Notes: generated by a model not told the origin, from the sequence alone. A stretch of 64,000 bases of DNA from VXNE01 sp965205735 (GCA_965205735.1 OZ242179.1:186001-250000); one strand, 5' to 3'. Shown: positions 54,247 to 63,047, numbered from the stretch's first letter. Made by a program: numbers and translations.

Positions 54247-54590
54247 ATGGTGACGACAAGCGACGCTGCCTCCGATGAGATCAAGCAAGAGCTGATGGAT
54301 CTAAGCGATGTCGATAAGAAAAAGGTGGTAGGCGCTTTCGTCGATATCGTCGGTTTTGTCGGTTCAATGCAGCTTTTCGAGGCCACAAAGATGGAGAATT
54401 GGCACAACTGGCCGAACAGGAGTTCTTGGAAAGCGAAGACACCGAGTGGTGGGCGTGCGACCAATGCGAGGACGGTGAAGACGGTTGTCCGGTCCTGCCG
54501 GCATCGGTGTTGGACAGTCCCGCGCGGTTTGCAGGACGAGCTCACGCCGCGCTTGACTTCAATGCGCCATCAACCAGCACACTTTCATGA
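54247..54590 (+). pseudogene. Hypothetical gene, probably frameshifted
   Basis: The first part (SDEIKQELMDLSDVDKKKVV, GAFVDIVGFVGSMQLFEATK) looks protein-like. At about 54390 the better continuation lies in another frame (LAQLAEQEFLESEDTEWWAC, then DQCEDGEDGCPVLP), which carries a Cys cluster. I infer one gene of about 110 residues broken by a frameshift. Family unknown. Confidence 0.35.
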
Positions 54591-54669
54591 AATCGCCCAG
54601 GCTGCCGGAAGATTCAAGTGCGAACGCTTCTTCCCTCGGATTAGACTTCAGAGCCAACTGGGGTAGCTA

Positions 54670-55030
54670 ACGGCGCCTTCCGCTCGCTTTTCTGGGGGGC
54701 CTCGGACTGACGAGCATCGGCCTACAACGGACCCATCGAAACCGATTCCCAACAACGCCCTATGAGCTCTCGGTGCGTACTAGAGCCTCGATCGGAACTT
54801 CCGCGCATGCGCTTCCGCATTGCCGTTTCGTCGTCCTATCGACAGGTAGCGATGACCGAACGGGCCATGAAGTTCTACGGAATCACGGTTCGCGAGCGTG
54901 AACGGAAGGCGACGCGGGCGTGGTGCCGGGAACGCCACTGGGCAGAGCGCGGCCCTTGACACGGCGCCTCGCCGTCTTCTGTCCGCCCCGAACGCAACCA
55001 GCCATTGCACTGAAACGAGCCCACGCATAA
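54670..55030. other. Intergenic, nothing recognised
   Basis: No frame in this stretch resembles a protein family. It separates the frameshifted hypothetical gene from a vapBC pair. Confidence 0.4.
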
Positions 55031-55056
55031 GGTAGACGTACTCTTGACTATCTACC
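55031..55056. promoter_or_regulatory. Inverted repeat before vapBC
   Basis: GGTAGA (55031-55036) and TCTACC (55051-55056) form a 6-bp inverted repeat with a 14-bp spacer, ending 11 bp before the vapB ATG. A likely antitoxin binding site. Confidence 0.45.
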
Positions 55057-55067
55057 TAGTGATTGCC

Positions 55068-55325
55068 ATGGGCCTTAACATCAAGAACGACGAAACCTGT
55101 CAGCTTGCCGGCGAGCTCGCGCGCCTGACCGGCGACACAATGACCGGTGCGATCACCGTCGCACTGCGTGAACGGCTCGAAAGAGAGCGTCGCGCCCGCG
55201 GCGCTGCGCGACGGCTTCGCGAAATGCGCGCCATAGCCGAACGCTGCGCCCGCCTGCTGGGACCGGGGCCGTCCGCTGTCGAGCACGGCGATGTGCTCTA
55301 TGACGAGCGAGGCTTGCCGCGTTGA
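55068..55325 (+). CDS. vapB: VapB antitoxin (PSK-type RHH)
   Basis: About 85 residues from the ATG at 55068. MGLNIKNDETCQLAGELARL then TMTGAITVALRERLERERR is the Rv0623/PSK-type VapB layout, and the C-terminal HGDVLYDERGLPR tail is the usual toxin-binding end. It overlaps the TTG of vapC (TTGA). Confidence 0.9.
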   Translation: MGLNIKNDETCQLAGELARLTGDTMTGAITVALRERLERERRARGAARRLREMRAIAERCARLLGPGPSAVEHGDVLYDERGLPR

Positions 55326-55735
55326 TCGTCGACAGCTCGGCTTTGCTTGCAATCCTGTACCGCGAGCCCGATGCGGCGCGATTCGAGCAGGTGATCGCGA
55401 CGACCGCCAACTGCCGCATGTCGGTGGCGAACGCGCTGGAGGCATCCATGGTTGTCGAAGGACGTGGTGGGATCGAAGCGGGGGATGAACTCGACGCATT
55501 TCTCCAGAGCGCCGGCATAGAGTTGGCGCCAGTCACGGAGGAGCACCTCGTTGCGGCTCGGCGCGCTTGGCGACGTTTCGGCAAGGGCCATCATGCGGCG
55601 GCGCTCAACTTCGGCGACTGCTTCGCCTATGCCCTTGCCGAAGCGACGGGCGAGCCGTTGCTGTTCAAGGGGGACGACTTCAGCCGTACGGACATCCCGT
55701 CGGCACTGTCTGCGGAAGGGGACGCCAACGCGTGA
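55322..55735 (+). CDS. vapC: VapC PIN-domain toxin
   Basis: A 137-residue PIN ribonuclease from a TTG start coupled to vapB. Motifs: D in MIVDSSALLAIL, E in VANALEASMVV, D in NFGDCFAYALA, and LLFKGDDFSRTDI. This is the standard VapC partner of PSK-type VapB. All catalytic acids are present. Confidence 0.92.
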   Translation: MIVDSSALLAILYREPDAARFEQVIATTANCRMSVANALEASMVVEGRGGIEAGDELDAFLQSAGIELAPVTEEHLVAARRAWRRFGKGHHAAALNFGDCFAYALAEATGEPLLFKGDDFSRTDIPSALSAEGDANA

Positions 55736-56091
55736 ATGCCGGCCAGCCCTTCGGGGGGCCTGTGAGATCCTCACGCCCAATCCCCCGCCGATCCGCCCAA
55801 GCCTGGATCGAGGCAGTCCGAGACGATGCTGTTGGTTGGCTATGTCGCGAAGGGCCGCGGTCAAAGCTGAAGTGATAGTGACCTTTTTATACCCAATGGA
55901 AATTCAGTATATTCAATCGGTTACTTCAATTTAGTGGCGGAAGGGGTAGGGGTGCTGATCGGACGTGGTGGTGCCAAGCCGGGCTGCACTGGCTGCCTTC
56001 GCTTGTATCATGGAATTCCGCCCGTCAGTTTGCCGGCCGATGAGCGAGGAAGCGACATAGCGTTAACCCTCGAGTGAGCCCTGCCATGGCC
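55736..56091. other. Intergenic upstream of the sigma gene
   Basis: No gene is recognised. The right end, from about 56008, matches the sequence before the dead sigma copy at 53359 and includes the ATG (56085) that corresponds to the ancestral sigma start (MARS...), now separated from the gene by an insertion. Confidence 0.5.
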
Positions 56092-56195
56092 AGGAGCCTT
56101 CAGCCCACTGGATTACAGTGCGCCCGTGATGCCCAGGGAACTCCGACGTTGCAAGTCCTCCAGCCGTAGTGGCAGTGTATGTTCCATACAAGTCG
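56092..56195 (+). repeat. Dispersed ~100-bp repeat, copy 2, inserted in the sigma gene
   Basis: This stretch matches the reverse complement of 38041-38140. The dead sigma copy lacks it: there CAGGAGCTCAGCGAG is continuous, while here about 99 extra bases separate CAGGAG from TCAGCGAG. The element interrupts the ancestral N-terminus but supplies an ATG (56179) that restores an open sigma frame. Confidence 0.75.
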
Positions 56196-56751
56196 TCAGC
56201 GAGACCCGCGCAGCGATGAAACGCTGGTGAGAGCCTGCAATCAGGGTGATCGGCGCGCCGCGGCGGCCGCATTCGAGGCCCTGTACCTGCGCCACAAGGA
56301 CTACGTGCTGCGTGTCGCGCTGCGCTTTACGCCCGACATCGATACCGCGCTGGATGTGCTTCAGGACACCTTCGTCCAACTGCTGCGCCGATTCCCGCCC
56401 GCCGGCGACGGTATAACGCTGACCGCCAAGCTGACGACCCTGCTGTACCCGATTGCGAAGAACTCGGCTATTTCGGCGGAACGCAAGGCTGGCAGATTCC
56501 CGGCTGCCGAAAACCTGACGCCCGATGATCTTGCCGCGCGACCGGCTCAGGAGGACGACGACATCGGCAGGCTTCTCGCGGTTCTTCCGGCTGGCCAGCG
56601 AGAGGCGCTAACGCTTCGCTTCGTGGATGGAATGTCGCTCAGGGAGATCGCGGAGGCGCTGGATATACCCGAGGGCACTGTGAAATCGCGGCTTCACGGG
56701 GGTATCGCGAACCTGCGGTCCTCCCCCTTGCTGGAAGATTTTTTCGATTGA
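56179..56751 (+). CDS. ECF-type RNA polymerase sigma factor
   Basis: About 190 residues. Region 2 is seen as AAFEALYLRHKDYVLRVALR and DVLQDTFVQLLRRFPP, and region 4 as LPAGQREALTLRFVDGMSLR with EIAEALDIPEGTVKSRLHGG. The first ATG (56179) lies in the inserted repeat; a GTG at 56227 is an alternative start. The next gene is a membrane protein in the position of an anti-sigma factor, followed by two exported proteins. I infer it controls this operon in response to a surface signal. Confidence 0.88.
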   Translation: MFHTSRQRDPRSDETLVRACNQGDRRAAAAAFEALYLRHKDYVLRVALRFTPDIDTALDVLQDTFVQLLRRFPPAGDGITLTAKLTTLLYPIAKNSAISAERKAGRFPAAENLTPDDLAARPAQEDDDIGRLLAVLPAGQREALTLRFVDGMSLREIAEALDIPEGTVKSRLHGGIANLRSSPLLEDFFD

Positions 56752-56800
56752 ATGAACCTTTTTCGCATGTCGCGCGTTATATGGACAAGGAACTCGTGAC

Positions 56801-57199
56801 ATGACCGGCCCAGACGAACAAGACGCACAGCTACCGAAAGACCTGATCGACGAACTGAAACGCATCGACCGGGCCCCCGCGGTGATCACGTCCCGGGTCG
56901 ACCGCTCCCTGGCAACCATGGCGCGCGCCCATTTCGCGCCGCTCGGAGTCCCGCGCTGGCAATCACCGGGCGCCTGGAGCGTTGCGGCGGCGGCTTGTGT
57001 GCTTGCGGTTGCCCTGGTCACGACAAATCGCCTTTCGGACCAGGTGGACACGTCGATCTACGCGGATATCGACGGTTCCGGTCAAATCGATATCGCCGAT
57101 GTCCTGGCCCTGGCGCGGACGGGGCAGGGCGTCGACCAGACCGCTCTCGATGCCTTCGCCTTTCGCCTGGTCGCACTCGATCGGAACGGCACGCCATGA
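56801..57199 (+). CDS. Anti-sigma-like membrane protein with EF-hand/dockerin motif
   Basis: A 132-residue protein. The N-terminal 50 residues are cytoplasmic (LPKDLIDELKRIDRAP). A single membrane helix follows (SVAAAACVLAVALVTTNRL, about residues 60-78). The outside part has one calcium-binding loop, DIDGSGQIDIADVLALAR (about residues 89-106), like one half of a dockerin type I domain. Position after the sigma gene suggests an anti-sigma factor, but no zinc-binding or classical anti-sigma domain is visible. Coupled to the next gene by ATGA. Confidence 0.6.
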   Translation: MTGPDEQDAQLPKDLIDELKRIDRAPAVITSRVDRSLATMARAHFAPLGVPRWQSPGAWSVAAAACVLAVALVTTNRLSDQVDTSIYADIDGSGQIDIADVLALARTGQGVDQTALDAFAFRLVALDRNGTP

Positions 57200-57657
57200 A
57201 GAGCCTGCTGCCGGTTTTTGCCCTGCTCGCCTTGCTCCCGGGCGTTGCCTGCGCGGACGAGGTGTCGACCCCGCGTTTCGCGCCCCTGGAAATCCACCTC
57301 GAAAGCCCGGCGGCCGTGGCCGCCTGGCAGTTCGAACTTGAGGATCGCAACGGCGCCATGAAGGTGGTGGGTGTCGAGAACGGCGGTCACGCGGCGTTCC
57401 CGCGGGCGCCGTATTACGACCGCGAGGCGGTCGCCCGCGGCGGCGCCTCCAGAATCGTCGTGGCCGACTATTCCCTGGCCGACGGGAGCCTGTTGCCTCT
57501 CGGCCGCGTGCGTCTCGCCACGCTGCACCTGATGCTGGAAGGGGAACCCGATTTCGAACTGCGCCTGATCGCGGCAACCACGCCGCAGGGACGCGCGATC
57601 GAGGCGTCGATTTCCTTCGCAGAGTCCAACGAAAACCCGCAAGAGAGATCCCAATGA
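57196..57657 (+). CDS. Exported protein, possible cohesin-like partner
   Basis: A 153-residue protein with a signal peptide (MKSLLPVFALLALLPGVACA). The mature part is beta-rich (FAPLEIHLESPAAVAAWQFE, GASRIVVADYSLADGSLLP, RVRLATLHLMLEGEPDFELR). This resembles small cohesin-like or bacterial surface beta-sandwich domains that bind dockerins. The preceding gene carries a dockerin-like loop, so the two may bind each other. Function inferred only. Coupled on both sides by ATGA overlaps. Confidence 0.55.
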   Translation: MKSLLPVFALLALLPGVACADEVSTPRFAPLEIHLESPAAVAAWQFELEDRNGAMKVVGVENGGHAAFPRAPYYDREAVARGGASRIVVADYSLADGSLLPLGRVRLATLHLMLEGEPDFELRLIAATTPQGRAIEASISFAESNENPQERSQ

Positions 57658-59822
57658 ACAGACAGTTTCGGTTCGCGCTCTCCATGACAACCTTGCTGAC
57701 CGGTGCCGCGTTGCTCGCGTCGTGCTCCACCAAGCCGCCACCGGGACCCGTGCTCGTGGCACAAACGGAGCCGGCATCCGTTTCCGATTCGCGTTCCGAA
57801 TCGGTGGTTGCAGTAGACGAGATCTGGGTCATCGCAAAGCCAGCGCCAGCGACGGCTCGGGACTCCTTCGAGGGAGGTTTCGTCGAGGAGATTGTGGTTA
57901 CCGCCACGGCGCGCGAACGGCCTCAGCGGACAATTCGATCTTCACGACCTCCAGTCGACGAAACCCCGTTGGATCCCGGTTCCGGGGCGATGGTCGCGAG
58001 CGTCCCGTCCGAAGCCGATGCCAGCGGCACGAAACGGGTGCCGCTGCCGTTGCGGCACACGGCCGTGGACGCGGCCATTGCCGGGCACATCGGCACGGTC
58101 CAGGTCAAACAGCAGTTCGCCAACCCGTTCGACACCAAGATCGAGGCCGTCTATGTCTTTCCGTTGCCGGAAAAAGCCGCCGTCAGCGAGTTTCTGATGG
58201 TCATCGGGGACCGTACGATTCGCGGCATTCTGCGCGAAAAGGAAGAAGCCGAGGCCATCTACCGCGAGGCGCGAGCCCAGGGCTACCGGGCGAGCTTGCT
58301 CGTGCAGCGGCGGCCGAACATATTCGAGCAGAAAGTCGCCAACATCGAGCCCGGCATGGCCATCGACGTCGACATCACCTACTTCCACGCGCTCGCCTTC
58401 AAGGACGGATGGTATTCGTTCGTGTTTCCCACCGTGGTCGGGCCGCGCTTCAATCCGCCGGGCCACCCGGATCCCATCCCGGCGATCCCTCGCGGGGGCA
58501 ACTCGGCCACGCCGGGCGCAACCGGCGTGGAATACCTGGCGCCGACGGAACGCTCGGGCCACGACCTTGGCATTACGGTACGCATTGATGCCGGAGTGCA
58601 GATCGAAGAGCTGAAATCGACCCACGAGATTGTTGTGACGCGAGATGAGCCTGCGGCTGCGACCGTGCAACTGGCAAACCGAACCACTATTCCCAACCGG
58701 GATTTCGTGCTCGATTTCCGGGTCGCCGGGGACGCCGTCAAATCGAATCTGATGACATACAAGAATCCGGAAACGGGCGAGGGGTTCTTCTCGCTGATGA
58801 TGATTCCGCCGATCGACACCGCGGGCGTTTCCCGTCGGCCGATGGAGATGGTGTTCGTCATCGACTGCTCCGGTTCGATGTCCGGCCGTCCCCTGGAGCA
58901 GGCCAAGAAGGCGGTGGCCACGGCGCTGGCACGGCTCGATCCGAACGATACTTTCCAGATCATCCGCTTTTCGGACGACGCTTCTCAATTCGGCGCGGCG
59001 CCGGTGCGCGCGACCGAGCCGAACCTGGCGGCCGCGCGCCGGTATCTTGCGAACCTGAACAGCCAGGGCGGCACCATGATGCTCGAGGGGATCAAGGCGG
59101 CCCTCGACTTTCCCCACAACCCGTCCCGTTTCCGCTTCGTCTCGTTTCTGACCGATGGCTATATCGGCAACGAGTCCGACATCCTGGCCGAGGTGCATCG
59201 GCGTCTCGGCGCCGCCCGCATATTCAGCTTCGGGGTCGGTTCTTCCGTCAATCGCTACCTCCTGGAACGCATGGCCAAGGAAGGGCGCGGGGTGGCCGCC
59301 TATCTGGGCCTCAACGACTCCGCGGAGGAAGTCATGGGGGCGTTCTTCGACCGGGCGAGCCACGCCGCGCTTACCGACGTCGAGATCGACTGGGGCGGCA
59401 TGACCGTTTCGGACACCTATCCCGCCCAACTCCCCGACCTGTTCGTCGGCCGGCCCCTTGTCTTGTCCGGCCGGTTCGAAGGCGACCCCACTTCGGTGAC
59501 CCTATCGGGGACGGTGGACGACTCGCGCCGTTCTTTCATGCTTGATGCGAACGACCAGGGGACTGCCGGTCCCTACATCGCCAAGGTCTGGGCGCGCTCG
59601 AATATCGCCGACCTGCACGACCGGCAGGCGACCGTCGGGGACCCGCATGGGGAGCTTCGCGACGCCATCAGGCGCATCGCGCTGCGACATCAACTCGTGT
59701 CGAACTACACCTCCTTCGTCGCCGTGGACTCGTCCGAGCTCACGGAGGGGCAATTCGGCGTGACCGTGCACCAGGCCGTGCCGGTGCCGGACGGGGTTCG
59801 CTATGAGACGACGGTGGAATGA
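57654..59822 (+). CDS. VIT and vWA domain lipoprotein
   Basis: 722 residues. The signal peptide ends in a lipobox (TGAALLASC, C24), so it is a lipoprotein. After a linker containing GGFVEEIVVTATARE, a TonB-box-like motif, comes a VIT domain (VDAAIAGHIGTVQVKQQFAN, NPFDTKIEAVYVFPLPEKAA). A vWA domain follows with the MIDAS motif VFVIDCSGSMSG and the expected downstream acid residues (FLTDGYIGNE). VIT-vWA proteins mediate protein or ligand binding at the cell surface. It ends the sigma operon, so it is the likely output. Confidence 0.88.
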   Translation: MNRQFRFALSMTTLLTGAALLASCSTKPPPGPVLVAQTEPASVSDSRSESVVAVDEIWVIAKPAPATARDSFEGGFVEEIVVTATARERPQRTIRSSRPPVDETPLDPGSGAMVASVPSEADASGTKRVPLPLRHTAVDAAIAGHIGTVQVKQQFANPFDTKIEAVYVFPLPEKAAVSEFLMVIGDRTIRGILREKEEAEAIYREARAQGYRASLLVQRRPNIFEQKVANIEPGMAIDVDITYFHALAFKDGWYSFVFPTVVGPRFNPPGHPDPIPAIPRGGNSATPGATGVEYLAPTERSGHDLGITVRIDAGVQIEELKSTHEIVVTRDEPAAATVQLANRTTIPNRDFVLDFRVAGDAVKSNLMTYKNPETGEGFFSLMMIPPIDTAGVSRRPMEMVFVIDCSGSMSGRPLEQAKKAVATALARLDPNDTFQIIRFSDDASQFGAAPVRATEPNLAAARRYLANLNSQGGTMMLEGIKAALDFPHNPSRFRFVSFLTDGYIGNESDILAEVHRRLGAARIFSFGVGSSVNRYLLERMAKEGRGVAAYLGLNDSAEEVMGAFFDRASHAALTDVEIDWGGMTVSDTYPAQLPDLFVGRPLVLSGRFEGDPTSVTLSGTVDDSRRSFMLDANDQGTAGPYIAKVWARSNIADLHDRQATVGDPHGELRDAIRRIALRHQLVSNYTSFVAVDSSELTEGQFGVTVHQAVPVPDGVRYETTVE

Positions 59823-60106
59823 GAGCTATGCGCCAGGCGATTGCGCTGCATCCCGCTATGAACTAAATGATGGCTTTTATAGACTAAATACGTGTCGAGC
59901 TAGTCTACGGGCGGTCAACGACGATCTCTTCGCCCCCGCCAGCCACGCGTATCCACACGCCGCTCGGTGGATGAACTCTCGGATGACCTCCTTCTGCCGG
60001 AAGGTAAGCATGGTCAGGACTGAACGGGCGTGAACGCAGGCGCATCCGGGTCCGTCGCATCAGGGCGTCCTCCTATCCCGTCCTGGGGATTGGAGATAGT
60101 CGGCGC

Positions 60107-61261
60107 TCACGGAACGCGGATGATTTCACCCGCCCACAATCGCTTCAGAAAATCGACCAGGGGCATCACGTGAACATCGTCCCAAAGTGCCGCCCGTTCG
60201 CCAAGGTACACGCCATAGCACCTGGTCCGCTCCTTCCCGAGGTCGTCCGCGACTCGGTGCAGTCCACGGTTGAAGCGCTTCTCCCATCGCGACGACGCCT
60301 TGATCTCGATTGCAACGAAACCTTCCACCGTCTCGCACAGCACGTCCACCTCCACACCGTCGTAGCTGCGCCAGAAGGACAGCCCGTAGTCCGTGCGGGA
60401 ATACCCGAGCCAGGCACGCAGCTCGTTGAGCACGAAGGTTTCGGCCAGGGGGCCCATTTCCTCGGATGTCGGTGGATAGAAGAGCCGGCCGCTCAGCGCG
60501 CGGGCGACGCCGGAATCGAAGAAGTAGAACTTGCTCTGACGTACCTGCTTGGTGGCCGACTTCAACTTCCACGCCGGTAGCCAGAATCCGATCAAGGTGT
60601 CGGTCAGAATCTCGAAATGGTTCTGTACGGTTCGACGGGTGATTCCCGCGTCGCGTGCGATGCTCGCGGCATTGGTGACCTGGCTGTTCTGGCGTGCTGC
60701 AATTTCGAGAAAGCGCGCGAACGCTCCGATATTGCGTGTCAGCGCCTCGGCCTGGATCTCCTGAACGAGATACGTTTCAGCATACGTCCGAAGATAGTTC
60801 TGCGGAGTGTCGGTGGTGACCGCCATCGGCAGCATGCCGAAACGCAGCGCCCGCTCGGGATCAATCTCGAAGGAGAGCTCCGCCGACACCAATGGAAACA
60901 TGGATGTCGTGATGGCCCGGCCCGCCAGCAGATTGACACCACCGCGGCGCAGCTTGCGTGCGCTCGATCCCGAGAGCACGAAGCGCAGCCCATGGGTCTC
61001 CATGAGACGATGCACCTCGTCCAGCAACTCGGGCACCTTCTGAACCTCGTCGATCACGGCCCAGCTACCGGAGGACAACGTCGCAAGCTCGCGGTACAGC
61101 GAGCGCGGGTCCTTGCTCAATCGCAAAGCTTCGCCGGTATCGAGGAGATCGTAGGTGACGGTGTCGGGAAAACGGTCGCGGATCCAGGTTGACTTGCCAG
61201 TCCCGCGCGGGCCCAACAGCAGGATCGAACGGGTGGGTGTTGGAAGGAATCTAGTGTACAT
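60107..61261 (-). CDS. AAA ATPase with DUF4143 domain
   Basis: About 384 residues from the ATG at 61261. Walker A is GPRGTGKST (residues 17-25) and Walker B is SWAVIDEVQKV. LSGSSARKLRRGGVNLLAGR is the sensor region. DUF4143 follows (FETFVLNELRAWL-like AETFVLNELRAWLGY, with FWRSYDGVEVDVLCE, the PD-(D/E)xK-like segment). The family is widespread, and several members behave as toxin-like or regulatory ATPases. It is monocistronic, with a palindrome just upstream at 61279-61307. Confidence 0.9.
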   Translation of the reverse strand: MYTRFLPTPTRSILLLGPRGTGKSTWIRDRFPDTVTYDLLDTGEALRLSKDPRSLYRELATLSSGSWAVIDEVQKVPELLDEVHRLMETHGLRFVLSGSSARKLRRGGVNLLAGRAITTSMFPLVSAELSFEIDPERALRFGMLPMAVTTDTPQNYLRTYAETYLVQEIQAEALTRNIGAFARFLEIAARQNSQVTNAASIARDAGITRRTVQNHFEILTDTLIGFWLPAWKLKSATKQVRQSKFYFFDSGVARALSGRLFYPPTSEEMGPLAETFVLNELRAWLGYSRTDYGLSFWRSYDGVEVDVLCETVEGFVAIEIKASSRWEKRFNRGLHRVADDLGKERTRCYGVYLGERAALWDDVHVMPLVDFLKRLWAGEIIRVP

Positions 61262-61278
61262 AGATGCCGCTTTTACCG

Positions 61279-61307
61279 GAAATATGCACATCGTATACGC
61301 ATATTTC
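61279..61307. promoter_or_regulatory. Inverted repeat upstream of the DUF4143 ATPase
   Basis: GAAATATGC (61279-61287) and GCATATTTC (61299-61307) form a perfect 9-bp inverted repeat with an 11-bp spacer, 18 bp upstream of the gene start. It is AT-rich in a GC-rich setting and could be an operator over the promoter. Confidence 0.55.
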
Positions 61308-61311
61308 AACG

Positions 61312-61481
61312 GCTCCGAGGACATCCGGCTGAGTTGGCCGACCCGGCAGTTGGCGGCCTTGATGCCATACGGACGCTACGTCGAAATCGCTGGCGCCGCG
61401 CACACCGTATGGCTGACCCACGCCGCCGAGTTGCGCGCGGCGCTACGCGAGGCAATCGCAGACATCCGAGCGTTCCGCTAA
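61312..61481 (+). pseudogene. Alpha/beta-hydrolase C-terminal fragment
   Basis: The frame reads GSEDIRLSWPTRQLAALMPY, then GRYVEIAGAAHTVWLTHAAE, which is the C-terminal part of an alpha/beta hydrolase, with the catalytic His in GAAHTVW. The nucleophile part is missing, replaced by the ATPase gene on the opposite strand. A 5'-truncated remnant. Confidence 0.55.
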
Positions 61482-61531
61482 ACACGGTTTGTTTACAATG
61501 GCGCCCCAGCCACTTTGAGGCCCAGTACGCC

Positions 61532-61783
61532 ATGTCCGTTTCCGACACGTTGAGGGCAGATTTCATCGGTATCTCACGCGCGTTCGCATTCGCGCGTGTC
61601 ACGCTCACCAATCTTCTCGTCGTGGCGATCCTGGCGCTCGGTATCGGGCTTCTGTTCGCCGGTGAAGACCCTGCGGAAGTGCCTGACGGCAGTGCCCTCG
61701 TCGTGGCGCCGATCGGCACCATCGTCGAGCAAACCGCTGTGTCGCCGACGGATGCCCCTATGCCTGACCGCTTATTTCGCTAG
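61532..61783 (+). pseudogene. SppA-like protease N-terminal fragment
   Basis: The frame (MSVSDTLRADFIGISRAFAF, then TLTNLLVVAILALGIGLLFA and VPDGSALVVAPIGTIVEQ) is the membrane-anchored N-terminus of signal peptide peptidase SppA of the long type. It stops after 83 codons, before any catalytic part. The stop (61781-61783) shares its last base with the start of the next gene, so the junction looks like a deletion endpoint. Confidence 0.65.
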
Positions 61784-62940
61784 TGCGCGTCGCGCTCAAA
61801 TACGGCTGCAACCCGCATCAGGGCAACGCCGCTTTCGAGGCCGGCGATGCATCGCCCGTACGCGTCAGGAACGGCATACCGTCGATGATCAACATGCTCG
61901 ACGCGCTGAACGGCTGGCAGCTCGTCGCCGAACTCGACGGCGTCCTGGACCTGCCCGCGGCAGCGTCGTTCAAGCACGTCTCGCCTGCCGGGGTGGCGGT
62001 TGGCGCGCCTCTTCCGGAGGATCTCCGACGCGGCTACGAGGTCGGCGACCGGGAGCTCACGCCGTTGGCCGCCGCCTATGTCCGCGCCCGGTGCGCGGAC
62101 CCCAAGTGTTCCTTCGGAGATTTTGTGGCGCTCTCACAACGGGTGGATGCGGTTACGGCGGCCTACCTCAAGGGCGTCGTCAGCGACGGGCTCATCGCGC
62201 CCGGTTTCGAACCGGGGACCATCGAGACGCTCGCCGCGAAGAAGGGCGGATCGTTCGTGCTGCTTGAGATCGACCCCGGCTACCAGCCGCCGCCGATCGA
62301 GTCGCGCGAGGTATTCGAAGTGACCCTTGTCCAGGATCGAAACGATCGGCGCGTCACGTTCGACGACCTCCACGAGGTCGTGTGCGGAGAACTCAACGAT
62401 GCGGCGAGGCGCGACCTGGTGGTGGGCCTGGTGGCGCTCAAGTACACGCAGTCGAACTCCGTCTGTTACGTCGCCGGCGGCCAGACCATCGGCATCGGCG
62501 CGGGCCAGCAGTCTCGCGTCGACTGTACGAAACTCGCTGGGGCGAAGGCGGACGTCTGGCACCTGGGCAGAAGCCCGATGGTGCTCGACCTCGCGTTCAG
62601 GCGGGGCGTGCGGCGCCAGGACCGGATCAACTGGCGCGTGCGCTACATCGAGGGCGATCTCCCCGCCGCCGAAGAGGCGGCGTTCGCGGCGGCGCTTGAG
62701 GAGCCCGCTGTCGCGCTCGACGCCAAAGCTCGGAAGGCATGGCTCGCCGGACTGACAGACGTGGCGCTGGCCAGCGATGGCTTCATCCCGTTCCGCGACA
62801 ACGTCGACCACGCGGCGAAGCATGGCATCCGCTACATCGCCCAGCCCGGCGGCTCCGCCAGGGACCGCGAGGTCGAGGCGGCCTGCCGCGAGTACGGGAT
62901 CGCCATGGTGCACACCGGCATACGGCTCTTTCACCACTAG
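61783..62940 (+). CDS. Stand-alone AICAR transformylase (PurH C-terminal type)
   Basis: 385 residues from the GTG at 61783. It contains the AICAR formyltransferase core: ALKYGCNPHQG, then AASFKHVSPAGVAVG with the catalytic Lys64-His65 pair, VALKYTQSNSVCYV and VDCTKLAGAKADVW. It catalyses the last-but-one step of purine synthesis, transferring formyl from 10-formyl-THF to AICAR. The IMP cyclohydrolase half of PurH is absent, as in the stand-alone form. The start falls exactly at the end of an SppA stump, so the native 5' region may have been lost. Confidence 0.88.
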   Translation: MRVALKYGCNPHQGNAAFEAGDASPVRVRNGIPSMINMLDALNGWQLVAELDGVLDLPAAASFKHVSPAGVAVGAPLPEDLRRGYEVGDRELTPLAAAYVRARCADPKCSFGDFVALSQRVDAVTAAYLKGVVSDGLIAPGFEPGTIETLAAKKGGSFVLLEIDPGYQPPPIESREVFEVTLVQDRNDRRVTFDDLHEVVCGELNDAARRDLVVGLVALKYTQSNSVCYVAGGQTIGIGAGQQSRVDCTKLAGAKADVWHLGRSPMVLDLAFRRGVRRQDRINWRVRYIEGDLPAAEEAAFAAALEEPAVALDAKARKAWLAGLTDVALASDGFIPFRDNVDHAAKHGIRYIAQPGGSARDREVEAACREYGIAMVHTGIRLFHH

Positions 62941-63047
62941 ATCCTGAATCGGTCATGAGAATGCGCGTTCGGGGTCGACCAGTTCCTTGTGCGGGCACCG
63001 CAATCTAGGGATAGCGGCGAAGTGGTTGCTGGACAGGCCAATCGGAC

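Noticed and set aside
59823..60106. Small gene on the minus strand reading MLTFRQKEVIREFIHRAACG
   Set aside because: It is short, has no family resemblance and lacks a ribosome binding site; not supported.
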